From Lumnitzera littorea (lineage: Eukaryota > Streptophyta > Magnoliopsida > Myrtales > Combretaceae), in the NCBI GenBank assembly GCA_024138015.1, contig JAMXBB010000009.1:95898098-95962097 (forward strand): a stretch of 64,000 nucleotides of DNA, written 5' to 3'. Both the position numbers and the translations under genes were made by a program. Positions 24,076 through 35,309 of this stretch are shown here, in pieces (the stretch's first letter is position 1; every line of letters begins with the position of its first letter). The notes under the pieces are model-generated. The model searched no databases. It saw only the letters and a list, made by a program, of their open reading frames with translations, and was not told where the DNA came from.

Positions 24076-24676
24076 TGTGAGACCCTATAGTTAAGTATCC
24101 TACATGGATTATGGGAGGTTGTGGTACTAGTTTATAAGGTTATGGTAGTAAATACCTTGTCAACATAAGATTGAAACTTTTGAGTCAAGTGGTTGAAATG
24201 AAGCTATTAGTATTTGTTGGCTTGGTTACTCACTATTTTTGGCTTGGAGCATTATAAATGGTATTAGAGCAAACCTCCGGCCACTAAGTGGATGATTTGG
24301 GTTTGGCTCTAATTTAGAGAAGAGATTTGAGAAAGGTAAGGAGTATCAGTAGAGTGTAACTCCTTGCATGCTTCTAGGATGGCCCATAAGTAGTGGGTGA
24401 CCTTAATTGTCTATCGAAAATGGGGGAAGATTTAGGCTTAATTGTAAGGTCTAGTAACTAGAATGTAGCGTGTTTAAGGAGGGGGTGGGGAGAGATTGTG
24501 AGATCCCAAGGTAAGTGTCCCACACGAATTTTAGGAGGTAGTGGTACTAATATATAAAGTTATGGTTGTGAACAGATTGTCAACACAAGCTTAAAACTTT
24601 TGAGCCAAATGGTTGAAATAGGTCAATTAGTGTCTGTTGGCTTAGCTATTCACTATTTTTAACTTACAACATTAAA
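24076..24676 (+). mobile_element. TRIM (terminal-repeat retrotransposon in miniature)
   Basis: A 601-bp element with two direct terminal repeats of about 180 bp: 24076-24258 (starts TGTGAGACCC) and 24497-24676 (starts TGTGAGATCCC). A primer-binding site TGGTATTAGAGC (24259-24270) follows the first repeat directly; it is one base from the usual complement of initiator methionine tRNA. A purine tract AAGGAGGGGGTGGGGAGAGA (24476-24495) precedes the second repeat. The roughly 240-bp inside has no protein. Flanking bases ACTAA and GCTAA look like a 5-bp target duplication with one change. It must rely on enzymes of other retrotransposons. It is inserted in the 3' region of the Athila-like element, in opposite orientation. 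Confidence 0.85.
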
Positions 24677-24949
24677 GCTAATTCTCGATCCATTAGTGGA
24701 GGAATCTCTATCTTGACTTGGTTGACAAGATTACTACAAAACTCTTTCATTCTTATTTAGCGTGTCTAAACAACCTTTTGAGGGATTGCTCAAAGACTTC
24801 ACGGGAAGTAGCTAACCTCTAAATTTTTGCTTTCGATTTCTTTATTTCTCACATTATAACATCTTTGTCAGTGGAGTTTTCATTCCCCTTTCTTTTCAAG
24901 GGTACTTTATCAACATCATCTAGGAGGAGTCCCATCTAGCGAAAAGTGG

Positions 24950-25830
24950 ATAAAGACATCGGGGTGACATCTCCAATGGTTGTCAATTATAGGTTGTCAA
25001 TAAGGAGTTTAAGTTACTTAGCTAAGACTATTGCATACAGTCTACATCCAATTTGGTTAACCCGAGTATTAATTGCCTGATGTCTCAGGTAGAAGACAAG
25101 CATGATGGCTAAATTTATAAAATACCCCTCAACCAAGCTACAGAGGTAGAATGTCTCATGCATAGCTACAACACTAGTGCTTTTTCTTCCCTTGCTAATG
25201 GCATGAGTGAGTAGCTAATGGAGAACTTGGTGTATTGGGGTTTCTAAGTGGGATCCCTATGCAAATTTTGGGTTATAGATTTTCTCATTGCTAAATTTTA
25301 GTTAATAGGTTGCAGGGGTAATAGTGAATGGTAATTAGCAAGGTAATGTATAAAATTTAGGAGAATGAACATATTCCTTGCTGTAGCCTTATCAAGACAT
25401 CGAATTTCGCTATTGAAACGGTCAATTGGTATTCTAGAGCTGGAAGGAGATGGTGTTCCGAGCTCCACATGGCACTTGATCATGCTTCAAAGATAGTGTT
25501 GTAAGGAACTCTAAAGTTAGTTCCTTATACATAGGTTTCTGAATGCTAAAAAACTTATCCCATCCTCCTTTCTCTATCATGCAAGGATTTCCAACTTCAT
25601 GTTGGTTAATTTTAAACCTCCCAATCTATGAAGCTTAACCGGGAAAAAGTTTTCTTAGTAAGAGTTTCATAACAAACTTTATGATCAGGGTCATTAAGTT
25701 CCAACATGTATTTCGAGTGACGTAGAAGTGTGGCTAGTGGATCTTCTTCTACTATGGGTTGAGAAAATGTCCTACAGGTGGTGCAACATGTGGTTCCAAG
25801 TGCCATGGATTGTATTTGGAGGGTTCTCTT
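24950..25830 (-). pseudogene. Athila-type downstream ORF remnant
   Basis: Minus-strand frames at 25612-25806 (64 codons) and 25298-25483 (61 codons) read as real but broken protein. The first ends with FSRLSFIDWEV, which resembles the conserved F-x-x-x-x-F/Y-I-D-W-x-V/L phrase in the extra ORF of Athila-type retrotransposons, a family of unknown or envelope-like function. The second contains LDKATARNMFILLNFIHYLA. Stops and frameshifts separate them. The position after integrase fits an additional 3' ORF. The assignment rests on one short motif and the context. Confidence 0.4.
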
Positions 25831-26481
25831 TCTTCCTTACACTTGGTTCTTTAGTGTAGTGTTTAAGGAATTTGCAAGTGTCATAAAAAAGTATTCAAAG
25901 TTAAGAAGTTCATTTAAATAATACTCACCCTAAATTGATGTTATAATTTTAATTAGGAACCTTCTTTTAATAAAAAAGTAGAAATTACATCTTTTAATCT
26001 GGGCAAGAAGTAATTTTAGTTTACATTGCATCTTGCAAGGAGGGAAGTTGTTAGAAAAGGGAAAGTGAATTTTAGGTAGGAGGGGTCCAAATTAGGAAAG
26101 TGTGGTATAAAATAATCGAAGAGGATCCAAGTGTAACTTATACATAATGAGCACTGTAAGTCTACAACCAAGATTATGGCCATTATCTTTAATCATAGTT
26201 CCTCCTCGAACCAATTCTTGAAAGTTTCTCTAAATGTAATTTTTTGCTAAGAAGTCCATAGGTAAGATTACAGTCATAGTCTTTGCCTATAGTTCCTTCA
26301 AACCCAATTTCTAAGTTCAACTTTGCATAATTACTACGTCTAAAAGTACACATTTAGGACTACAAGTGTGATCCTAAGTTATAGTCCTTACATATTAAAT
26401 TTCTAATTTCCAAATTAAAGTAAATTTTATGTTGAGAGGAACACAGTTGAGGTTATAGACGTAGTCTTTGACCATGGTACC
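25831..26481. other. Athila-like element, unassigned internal part
   Basis: No motif was recognised. Words like AAGTTATGGTCATAGTC recur in varied form near 26160, 26265, 26370 and 26450 (for example ATAGTCTTTGCC and GTAGTCTTTGACC), suggesting an old tandem array of roughly 100-bp units. Confidence 0.35.
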
Positions 26482-27723
26482 TGATAACTCTGATTTTAAA
26501 CATATTTCATATGGTGATTTTATAGCATTTCCCTTACATTTTTGGTTTTCTTTAAAGAAATTGATACTTAATTGAGTAAAATGTTGATTTCAGGGTTTAA
26601 ATGCATTCTAGGCTCGAAAACGAAGAAAACGAATCAAGTTTCACTCAATTCCGAGTTCAAACGAAGAAGTTATGAAGTTTTAAAGTTGTGCAGAAATTTT
26701 GCCTTAGTGCAAAAAGTTACATGACCTGGGGACACGGCCATGTCCCAGGCCGTGTCTAGTGACGAAAATAAAATCCATGTAATACACATATATAAGGGGA
26801 TCTTAGGGTTTAAAAAAGAGAGAGACATTACAGAAACGAAGAGACATAAGAGACAAGAAGAGACTTAAGAACAACATCAATCAAGAAGCAAGAACAACAT
26901 CGATTTCAAGATTAGAGAGATTGTTCATCAAATCAAGAGGGGTTTTTTATGCTTTATTTTATATTTTTGATGGAACTCGTTTTTAGATTCGTTATGATAG
27001 CTTAGAATTCAAGTATTTAGGATTATGGAACCTAGGGTTTCATGTAACCCTTGGATTGAATTATAATTTCAAGAAAGTTTCTATCTTTTCTTGATTCAAT
27101 TATGTCGTTAATTATTGATTGATATTTCTAGAATATCAATATATGATATTTCTAGAATATCAATATATGATATTATGCATGTTGATTGAGAAATTGCGTG
27201 TGTAATTAGATCTAAGCATAATTGGAGAGAATTACATGTATACTTAGAGATAAGATACATGTTTCTTCCGGAAAAGTTGATTGTTTGTATGGGAATTCAT
27301 TATACATTAATGCAATTCTAAGTTGTATTACTAAGTGAAGAGATTCCGGTAAATAATTTAGGATTAGGGTTAATATGCTTGAGAAATATATTAGCTTTAA
27401 TTGTGAATCCCTCCGGTCAAGAATTATAGAAACTAAATTGAATATATTTTAAAAGGTTACATGTTAAACACTAAGGGAAATAATTCTTAAATACATCATT
27501 GCATATTTGAAGTCGTTAGTAGTTTATTGCTTTCTAATTTGCGTAATTAAGTCTCATAAGTAGTTTAGTTGTTAATTTCAATATTTTTAATTCATTCAAC
27601 TCGACATAATTTTCCGGTTAGATAATAAAGCTAAAGTTAATATTAGTACTCAAAATCTCTGAGGGATCGACTCGGACTCATATCCGCTATATTAAAATTG
27701 ATAGGTGCGCTTGCCTCGTATCA
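26482..27723 (+). mobile_element. Solo LTR of a gypsy-type retrotransposon
   Basis: A 1242-bp block starting TGATAACTCTGA and ending TTGCCTCGTATCA, flanked by GTACC (26477-26481) and ATACC (27724-27728), a 5-bp target duplication with one G/A change. A TATA-like ACATATATAAGGGG lies near 26786, in the usual place for an LTR promoter. An inverted repeat GGGGACACGGCC/CATGTCCC precedes it (26728-26747). A 24-bp unit GATATTTCTAGAATATCAAT plus ATAT is repeated twice at 27121-27168. The terminal words GGTGCGCTTGCCT resemble those of the host element's own LTR end (GTGCACTTGCCTAG), so it probably belongs to a related lineage. No second LTR or internal part was found. Confidence 0.8.
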
Positions 27724-28019
27724 ATACCCTTAAACTTATTTTTACCTTGCTTTTCCTTAGGCTTCATGCCTTAGTTTACAATCACAATCCATTTTCTTTC
27801 TTTCCTTAATGATCACAACTCCTTATCAAGTGTTTTTCACCTTACAATACTTAAGAAAGCTATGAGAACAACTTATGTTGACATGTTACATCAATAAATG
27901 CAAAAAAAAAAAAAAAAAAAAAAGAAAATAAACAAAATGGAAATCTATGTAAATAAAAAATGAAATAGTTTAGGTTGCCTCCTAAGAAGTACTTTTGTTT
28001 AATGTCATTTGCTTGACAA

Positions 28020-29130
28020 ATTAAGACTAAGGTTACCCGTCTTCTTTAATTAGATGGAGGTCATGCTCATAATTGTTTTCATTTTCAAACTCTCCTCTTA
28101 AATACAACTTGAGTTAGTGGCCTTTTACCTTGGAAGTTCCATTCTTAAGACTTGAAATTCCACCACTCCACATGGGAATACTTGCGTTACAATGTAAGGC
28201 TTAGACCATTTAGATCTAAGCTTACCTGTAAAGAGATTTAACCAGGATTGATATAGTTGAACTTTATCTCCAGCATAGAATTAATTTCCTTACTTAATTT
28301 GGTTGTCATGATACTGCATTGCTCAATCCTTGAATATTCTTGAGTTTTTGTAAGCTATATCTCACCATTCTTTAAGCTCAGTCAATTGAAGGTTCTTGTA
28401 TTCATCTATACACTTAAGATCAAGGTTAGCACGCTTTATAGCCCAATAAGCTTTATGCTCAATATCTAAAAGTAAATGACATACTTTTCTATATATAAGT
28501 GGATATAAGGTTGTTCCAATCAACGTCTTATAAGCGGTTCCATAGGCCCAAAGAGTATCGTCAAGCTTGTTAGACCAATCTCTTCAATTATGCTTAGTGT
28601 CTTTTCTAGAATTCACTAGAGGTCCCTCTTTGCTATTTCAACTCTTCCATTAGTTTGAGGGTGGTATAGAACTGTAATTCGATGCTTAATTCCATGTCAC
28701 TTTAACATCTTTTCTAATTGGACCTTGCATATTAGGCTCCTCTATCACTTATGAGTGCTTTAAGAGCATCAAATCTAGAAAACAAACTTTTTAGGAGCCG
28801 TTTTACTATCCCAAAGTCATTAATTGGTAGAGCTTATGCTTCTACCCACTTAGATACGCAATCTATAGCTACTATGATATATTTGTTTCCATTTGAATTT
28901 GGAAACAGTCCTATAGAATTGATACCCCAAATATCAAAGATCTTACAAATCAAAATTGGGTTTTGTTGCATTTTATCTCTTTTAGAAATGTTTCTTAGCC
29001 TTTTACATCTATCACACAATTTAACAAACTTTTGGGCATCCTTAAACAACGTTAGCTAATAAAAACTTCACTTAAGGACTTTATGAGCCGTTTTACTCGC
29101 ACTCAAATATCTTCTATTTGATCCTGCATG
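28020..29130 (-). pseudogene. Athila-like integrase
   Basis: Inserts retrotransposon DNA into the host genome. The minus-strand frame 29049-28834 has the zinc-finger end KLCDRCKR, then the core start IFDIWGINSIG and KYIIVAIDCVSKWVEA. Downstream, in shifted frames, ISDRGA near 28745, HPQTNGRVEIAKRDL near 28640, and the C-terminal phrase with GKLRSKWS near 28200 follow in the expected order. The second catalytic aspartate (SDRG) and the glutamate (GRVE) are retained. The first aspartate (usually WGID) reads as asparagine. Several stops and frameshifts are present, for instance right after SDRGA, so no active protein is possible. It lies directly after RNase H, as expected. Confidence 0.85.
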
Positions 29131-29299
29131 ATAGTGTTCTAAAATTTGCCAACCTTCCAAATGAGAAACATACCTATGAATTATTTGATTTGCACATTTT
29201 TTAAATATATGTGGGTCTTCTAAAAAATACTCCTAACATCATGGAAAAAGTTTTTTCTCTATGTATAATCTAGTGTTGAAGCAATACTCCTAGCTACTA

Positions 29300-29910
29300 G
29301 ATAATTTGCTATATTAGCAAACAAAGGAGTTTCCTAATGACTTACCTGGTACAACTTCTCATCTGGAAACTAATCCTTTATCTCATATTTATCCAACTTT
29401 TCTAATGACAAATTTTCCAAGAATGAGAGATGGTTAGCTATCAAATTATCGTCTCCTTTGTTACCTTTGATTTCTAGGTCAAATTCTTATTGCAATAAAA
29501 TCTACCCATTCAACGTTAGCTTGGCATCTATTTTATTCAACAAATATTGGAACACAAAGTAATCAGTATAAATAATAACCTTAGAAAGAATCAAATATAA
29601 CTTGAATTTATCAAAAGCAAAGATCACTACTAAGAGTTTTTTTTTTCTATGGTGGTGTAATTCTCCTATGTTTTTTTAGGGGTCTTGCTTACATAATAGA
29701 TTGCTGGAAGTGCTTCTCCTATCTTTAACCTAACACAATACCTACAACATAATCACTAACAATGCATATTAGTTCAAGTGGTAAGCTCCAAGCTAAGGCT
29801 ACCATAATAGGGGCATGATTTAATTTATCTTTCAAAGTGTTGAATGTATCTAGACAATCTTGCAAAAATATGAATGGAGTATCCTTTTTTAACAACTAGG
29901 TCGGCTATTT
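29300..29910 (-). pseudogene. Athila-like RNase H domain
   Basis: Degrades the RNA of the RNA/DNA hybrid during reverse transcription. Minus-strand frames show VVIFAFDKFKLYL near 29620, IYTDYFVFQYLLNK near 29560, then WILLQQEFDLEIKGNKG and NLIANHLSFLEN near 29440. These match the order of the RT-linked RNase H of plant Athila-type elements, including the tether end that normally reads ADHLSRLEN. Stops interrupt it near the glutamate motif. Its neighbours are RT upstream and integrase downstream. Confidence 0.8.
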
Positions 29911-30760
29911 TTGAAAAAACATTGAAAAATCTTCTATAAAACCCGAGGTGACCTAGGAAACTATATATGGCTCTAACAAATGTAGGAGGGCACAATTTTG
30001 CAATTGTATCAATTATAGCATTATTTATCTTTATACCTTTCTAGGACACTTTGTGTCCTAGTACTAAACCCTCTTGTACTATAAAATTACACTTTTCCCA
30101 ATTTTAAAAAAAAATTAGTTTTTGCAAACCTAGTCAACACTTTTTGTAGATTCCTAAGGCAACAATCAAGTGAACTCCCAAAGATCAAGAAATCATCTAT
30201 AAAAACTTCCATTATATTTTCTATAAATTCATCAAAAATTGCCATTGGAAAGTTGCAGTTGCATCATAGAAGCCAAAGAACATTTGCCTACATGCGAAAG
30301 TACCATAAGGACATGTAAAAGTGATTTACTCTTAGTACTCTAAGGTAATTGGGATTTGAAAATAACTTGATAAACCATTTAGAAAACAATAAAACATGTG
30401 ACCTGATAATCGCTCAAACATCTGGTCGACAAACGACAAGGAAAATTGGTCTTTTCACATGGTGTCATTGAGCTTCATATAGTCAATACAAACTTATAGC
30501 CAATAACTACCCTTATCAGGATCAACTCACTTTGCTCATTTGGTACTACCATTATGCCTTCCTTTTTAGGTACAACTTGTATAAGACTAACCCAAAAGCA
30601 ATCAACAATTGAGGTAAATCATACTTACTTCCAGAAGCTTAATCACTTCTACCTTAACTACTTCCTCCATATGCAAGTTCAGGTGTCTCTAAGGTTGCAC
30701 TATAAGTTTATGACTTCCTTTTAGCAAAATTTTGTAAGCATAGAATGAGGGACTAATTGT
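29911..30760 (-). pseudogene. Athila-like reverse transcriptase
   Basis: Copies the element RNA into DNA. Minus-strand pieces in order are a YMKLNDTM-like start near 30470, FYCFLNGLSSYFQI near 30375, ITFTCPYGTFA near 30330, and FDEFIENIMEVFIDDFLIFG near 30220-30180, then the thumb-like FLGHLGFYRRF near 29960. The FIDD active-site box is kept. The first catalytic aspartate (usually FLDG) reads as asparagine. Stops occur between all these pieces. The order protease, RT, RNase H, integrase is preserved. Confidence 0.85.
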
Positions 30761-31149
30761 CTTGATGTTAGAAATCTTCCTAGCGATTGCCTTCTTGTAA
30801 TCCCTTAATACAATCAAAAGCTTGTCCTTTTGCTAGCTAGTAAACTTTGAGGAAACTATCATAGGTAATTTTGAGTTCTCCTTTAGAAAGGCATACCCTA
30901 GATGATCTGGTAATTGCTTCAATTCTAACTCTAGTGGCTCTTCAATAGAAGGTTTCAATTTCGCTTGTTTTACTTATTCAAACCTTCCCTGCATAGATGA
31001 AGCATTGGCTTCTAACTAAGCTTCTACATCAACTATGTTGGTTCATTGGATAGCTCCTCTTGGATTCCCTACCTCAAACATGAATCTAAAGGATCTTTAG
31101 TTAATAATTCTTATAAGGTATTATATATTTAAGAGTTAGTAACATCTAA

Positions 31150-31560
31150 CTATAACACATATCATCCTATTTAGCACACTTTCTCATTGCTTCTTTAATT
31201 TTAATTACCATCTTTTCTTCTCTTACCATTAATGTAAGTTTACCATCTCTAACATCTATTATAGCTTTGGTTGTAGTTAAAAAAGGGTTTACCTAAGATG
31301 AATGGTACTTCAATATCCTCATCAATATCTAAGATGACAAAATCAATAGCAAAAATGAATCTATCTACTTTAACAAGAACATCTTCAATTATGATAGGTT
31401 ATTGATCTATCAACTAATTGTAAACTCATTCATGTTGGTTAAGGTTCACCTAGGTCTAGCTACTTAAACAATTTATAAGGCATTAGATTTATACTAACAC
31501 CTTAATCAGCTAATGCTTTCTTATTAGATAAATTTCCATTAAGATAAAAAATAGCAAAAC
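31150..31560 (-). pseudogene. Athila-like aspartic protease
   Basis: Cleaves the gag-pol polyprotein. Near 31510 the minus strand reads ALAD, a stop, then GVSINLMPYKLF, followed by LDLGEP and LQLVDRS. Plant Athila-type proteases carry a D-x-G-A-S-I-N-x-M-P box here, so the stop falls inside the catalytic D-x-G. The flap and C-terminal parts are recognisable only in pieces toward 31260. Confidence 0.7.
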
Positions 31561-31824
31561 TCCCTAAATCCTTAAGCTTTGTGGGAAGTTTGTTCTAAAG
31601 AATGGTTGAACGGTCCTTGCTGAGCATGACCATAGATAATTCCTCTAATTTCTTTTTATTGGAGAGTAACTCCTTTAAGAACTTCACATATTTGAGCATC
31701 TACAAAAAAGTTTCCATAAACAGTAAATTCATATGTAACTATTTAAATAAATCTAAAAACTTACCATATTACTCATATGAGCATTCCTTCCTTAACCTTT
31801 GAGAGTATAGAATGGGTGGTTTGT

Positions 31825-32693
31825 TGATAGGAATTAAGGTACTAGACTCCTAACCGAGCTTGAGCCTAAGCCTAAGCCCAAGCCCCAGGACTAAAGAGCA
31901 TGGTAAGGTGAGTTCTCTCTTTATGCCTTACAATTGAAGAGTTTGAGCTACTACTATCTCTTGACTTGCTGCCCTATCTAAGTTGAGCCCTCTTATGCTA
32001 TTCAATAGTCTCTAATTGCTAAACCAAGGTACACCTAGATGATAGTTTAGCCTACCTAACCATGTAACCAGCCGACCTAAATCTAAGTTGGGCTAGGCAA
32101 TGCTAAACTATTAACTCGGCTTGACAACAGTTGGGCTAGTCACATAATTTGTTTGTTTTACTAAGCATGCAACTATTGACTATCCTCTACATGTTTGAGA
32201 ACCCAAAAAAGAAAGATTCTTCCATACATAACACTTGTTTTTGATGATTTTTCATTTATACCCTTAAAATATTCCTTGTACTGCACTTATTATGGACATT
32301 ACCTTTAAAGTCTTTTCCATTTGTAGCAATTGCCGTAATATTTTAGGTATAAATACCCTTTCTAATATGTAGTAGTAACACATATATCTAATATTGAATA
32401 CACTTCTCTTTTCATGAGCATTACTCTTTGTTTGCTTGCTTATTTTACTCTTATCATAACCTTTAAGTAAGGCTAGGTGATGAATACCCTCACTGAGTTA
32501 GCTCATACTTCATATCGAGTTGACTATGTAAGTCCTCAATAGTTCCCTAGTATGTAATATCTTTGGAGTGGATCAAGGTTTGCTTGTTTATTTCTTTGTT
32601 CCTATGCAATTCCACTCTTGTTTTCAAGCTTTCTATAAGCTTGGACCCACCCCTTATAACAAGCCTTTTCAATCCTTAGCATAAATCGTATTA
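31825..32693 (+). mobile_element. Solo LTR of the chromovirus-like family, in the Athila-like element
   Basis: An 869-bp block starting TGATAGGAATTAAGG and ending AAATCGTATTA, flanked by TTTGT (31820-31824) and TTTGC (32694-32698), a 5-bp target duplication with one C/T change. It aligns end to end with the LTR of the element at 45982-52298 read on the minus strand. Shared words include GAGCTTGAG near the start, GGTATAAATACC (promoter TATA at about 32347), TAAGGCTAGGTGATGA and AGCTTTCTATAAGCTTGGAC with CCAC. It lies between protease and gag of the host element. Internal sequence is absent, as after LTR-LTR recombination. Confidence 0.85.
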
Positions 32694-32698
32694 TTTGC

Positions 32699-33880
32699 AC
32701 TCTCTAACCTTCTAAGGTTCTAGTTCTTCTATAGGTAGTTTTGAAGACTTTGCAACTTTATCTTTTGACTCTTCTATTATTGGTTTTGGGTTAACTTGGA
32801 TCTTCTTAGGTTACTTAGCAACTTGCAACTCCTTACCACTTCTCAAAGTTATAGCTTCAGCTTAAGCTTGAGCTTGTGGTGAGGCTCTAGTTATTTTTAC
32901 AGAGATCTTAGCAAGTTGCTCTATCTACTTTTTGATGCTCAACAACGTAACATCATTGCTTCGTATATACCCAATCAACATTTCTGCCAATTTCAAGTTT
33001 TCCTCTCTTTAAGGAGGAGCTTGAAATCCATAATCAATATTAACATTCCTTCATTGAGTTGCATAGAAATAATTACTTGCATAAGGAAAACACTCCCTGT
33101 CCCGTTCTTTATGGTCATGATAAGGCATATGTTGAAAACCCCATTGATTGATAAACTGGTCTTTGATAACATGGTGTCATATATTCTCCTAGGTTAACTA
33201 AACTAGGAATCATAAAGGGTAATGCTAACATAAGTTAAGAGTTTAACCTTTTAATTAGAGCATCCACTATGGCCCCTAAAGTTGTGGTCATCTTATTGGG
33301 TTTAGCTGAATTTAATGTTCCACCTGTAAATGCATTAAAAAACTACTTAGTAGCAAAATTTAATCTATTATAGAAATTTTGTACCTACATCTAAAGTGGA
33401 AGAGCATGATTAGGACACTTTCTGAGCAATTCCTTAAAATGCTCCTAAGCATCATATATCATCTCATCATCAAATTGAATAAATGATGAAATATCATTAT
33501 GAACCTTAGTTGTCCTGCTAGAGGAAAATACTTTTCTAAAAATTTTTCTATTGTCAACCCCCAAGATGTAATCGAATCATTTTGAAGTGAGAATCCTTGC
33601 AAAGAAAAAGGAAATAATTTTAACCTTACCATATCATCTATAGCTCCATTATCCTAAAGGTAGCACATACTTCTAAGAAGTTTGCAATATGTGTATATGG
33701 ATCCTCCTCTAGAGAATCTTTAAACCACAATTGCTGATATACCATCTAGATAACGATTAGTAAGATCATGAATTTGATTGTAGTGATAGCTAGTCTTGCA
33801 ATATTGGAGTCAACTTCACTAGATGACGGTTTGATGTAGTCAAACATAGTTTTCGATGCTTCACCATTATTGACCATGGC
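32699..33880 (-). pseudogene. Athila-like gag
   Basis: The structural protein of the virus-like particle. The minus strand shows DMVRLKLFPFSLQG near 33620, then NDSITSWGLTIEKFLEKYFP near 33560. These match the gag core of plant Athila-type elements, where R-L-x-L-F-P-F-S-L and S-I-T-T-W-x-x-x-x-x-K-F-L-x-K-Y-F-P occur in this order. Upstream and downstream parts are broken by stops. A run of alternating similar words around 31860-31900 belongs to the inserted solo LTR, not to gag. The primer-binding site and 5' LTR lie directly upstream. Confidence 0.75.
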
Positions 33881-34001
33881 TCCAACCTCCTTAACACAAA
33901 TAAGAAAATTTAAGTTAGATTTGGACTAACTTAAGAGAAAGAAATAGAATATCAACAAAAGAAGAATAATTGAGAAATAAAGGAATGAGATTTCCTTATC
34001 A

Positions 34002-34028
34002 ACAATCCTCGGTAATAGCGGTAAAAAC
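34002..34028 (-). other. Degenerate primer-binding site
   Basis: On the minus strand, 20 bases after the 5' LTR, the sequence reads TTTTTACCGCTATTACCGAG followed by GATTGT. This is a decayed form of the GGCGCCGTTGCCGGGGA-type site common in Athila and Tat elements, which is thought to pair with an aspartate-type tRNA. Confidence 0.6.
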
Positions 34029-34047
34029 TTGATGGAGGTATATATCG

Positions 34048-35309
34048 TGCTAACTAGGCAAGTGCACCTATTAAGTAATAGTATAGAGGACTTATATAGT
34101 CTAGGGTTATCGATCCCATGAGGACTAAACACTTACTCACTCATACTAAATTACTCTAATTAAAATTCTAGCAATATTGATGATAAATTGAGTAGAGTTC
34201 TAAAATAAAGACTAATTATCAATTTGTCAACTATGAATGTAAGTAATAAGGAAAACCTAATTAACCATGAACAATGGTATTTAAACTTTAAATACAAACA
34301 AAATTAACATGTAGTAGCCTAGGGTTTCTAATGACTTCCTTATTTTTATTCACTGGAGGAATTTAATTGTTAAGTTAATAGGAATTGCTTCTTTATTAAA
34401 TTTTAATCCTAGTTATGTTCTACATGAATGGCTTTTGAAATAGAACTCTTTAGAATAGTATTAAGAACAAGAATTCTACAAATACAAACAATAGATAGAT
34501 TTTAATCCTAGAAGAAGTCTATAACTTATTTCTAAACTTAAAGTAAATCTCTTCAATTATGGTAGATCAATTAATGTATTGGCCTCATGACTTCAAACAT
34601 AAAATCTAATAATTAAGTTAAGACTTGAGAAATAACAACTCAATCAAACGAAACATGTGACTAAATTAATAAGAATAAGAAGATTTCATTAAAATAATAA
34701 CAATCAAAATGTGCTACATATTACCTCAATGGTTACAGACCTAGATATCACTGCTTCTACACTATAGACATGATAAAAACAAAAACCTTCATCATGAAAA
34801 CTCACTAAATCCCTAAGAAAAGGCTTTTATCCTACCTATTGTGTCTCTCCCTCCTTGTATATACGTATCTAACATCTATTTGTACTATTTAGACAAAATA
34901 ATCTTCAAATGACAAGTGTTTTAAAATCAAAGCAAATCCACAAGTCCATGGACGTTGTGTTTGACCATGGTCTTATATTTGACCAAGAATTCTTCAAACT
35001 TTGATTGGAAATTAAGAATGTAAACTTGATAGTCGAGGAGCACGCTCATGAAAAGTGACTATGATCTTCCTCTTCACTTAATCCTTAAATTAGTTCTCTT
35101 TGACACTAGCTATTCTCAAAATATTCTCCAAAATAAGTGCAAATTCCTTCACAAAATCACCTAAATTCTCATATTTTTGTCTTATTACTTCATTCAAGTC
35201 TTAAAATCAAGAATTGACTCAAATTAATAGCAAATTCAATATGAATTAGATCGAAATTACTCCAAATATTTAGGAAATAACATAATGGATGAGCATAAAA
35301 GTACACTCA
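34048..35309 (-). repeat. 5' LTR of the Athila-like element
   Basis: 1262 bp, the partner of 21045-22385. On the minus strand it begins TGAGTGTACTTTTATG and ends TTGCCTAGTTAGCA, a TG...CA structure. It is longer-lived in its ends than the 3' copy. The two LTRs differ at many positions by eye, so the insertion is old. Confidence 0.85.

Larger units (their letters stand above)
21045..35309 (-). mobile_element. Athila-like Ty3/gypsy LTR retrotransposon with nested insertions
   Basis: A minus-strand element of about 14.3 kb including insertions. Order on its own strand: 5' LTR (35309-34048), primer-binding site, gag, protease, RT, RNase H, integrase, a long 3' region with Athila-type ORF remnants, polypurine tract, and 3' LTR (22385-21045). 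The integrase phrase with KYIIVAIDCVSKWVEA, the RNase H end with NHLSFLEN, and the protease motif GVSINLMPYKLF place it near the Athila lineage. All reading frames are broken. Three insertions were removed to see this: a TRIM (24076-24676) and solo LTRs (26482-27723 and 31825-32693). No clear 5-bp target duplication was found around it. Confidence 0.85.

Noticed and set aside
28751..29059. Plus-strand open frame of 102 codons
   Set aside because: Opposite the Athila-like integrase core on the minus strand, which explains the open frame.
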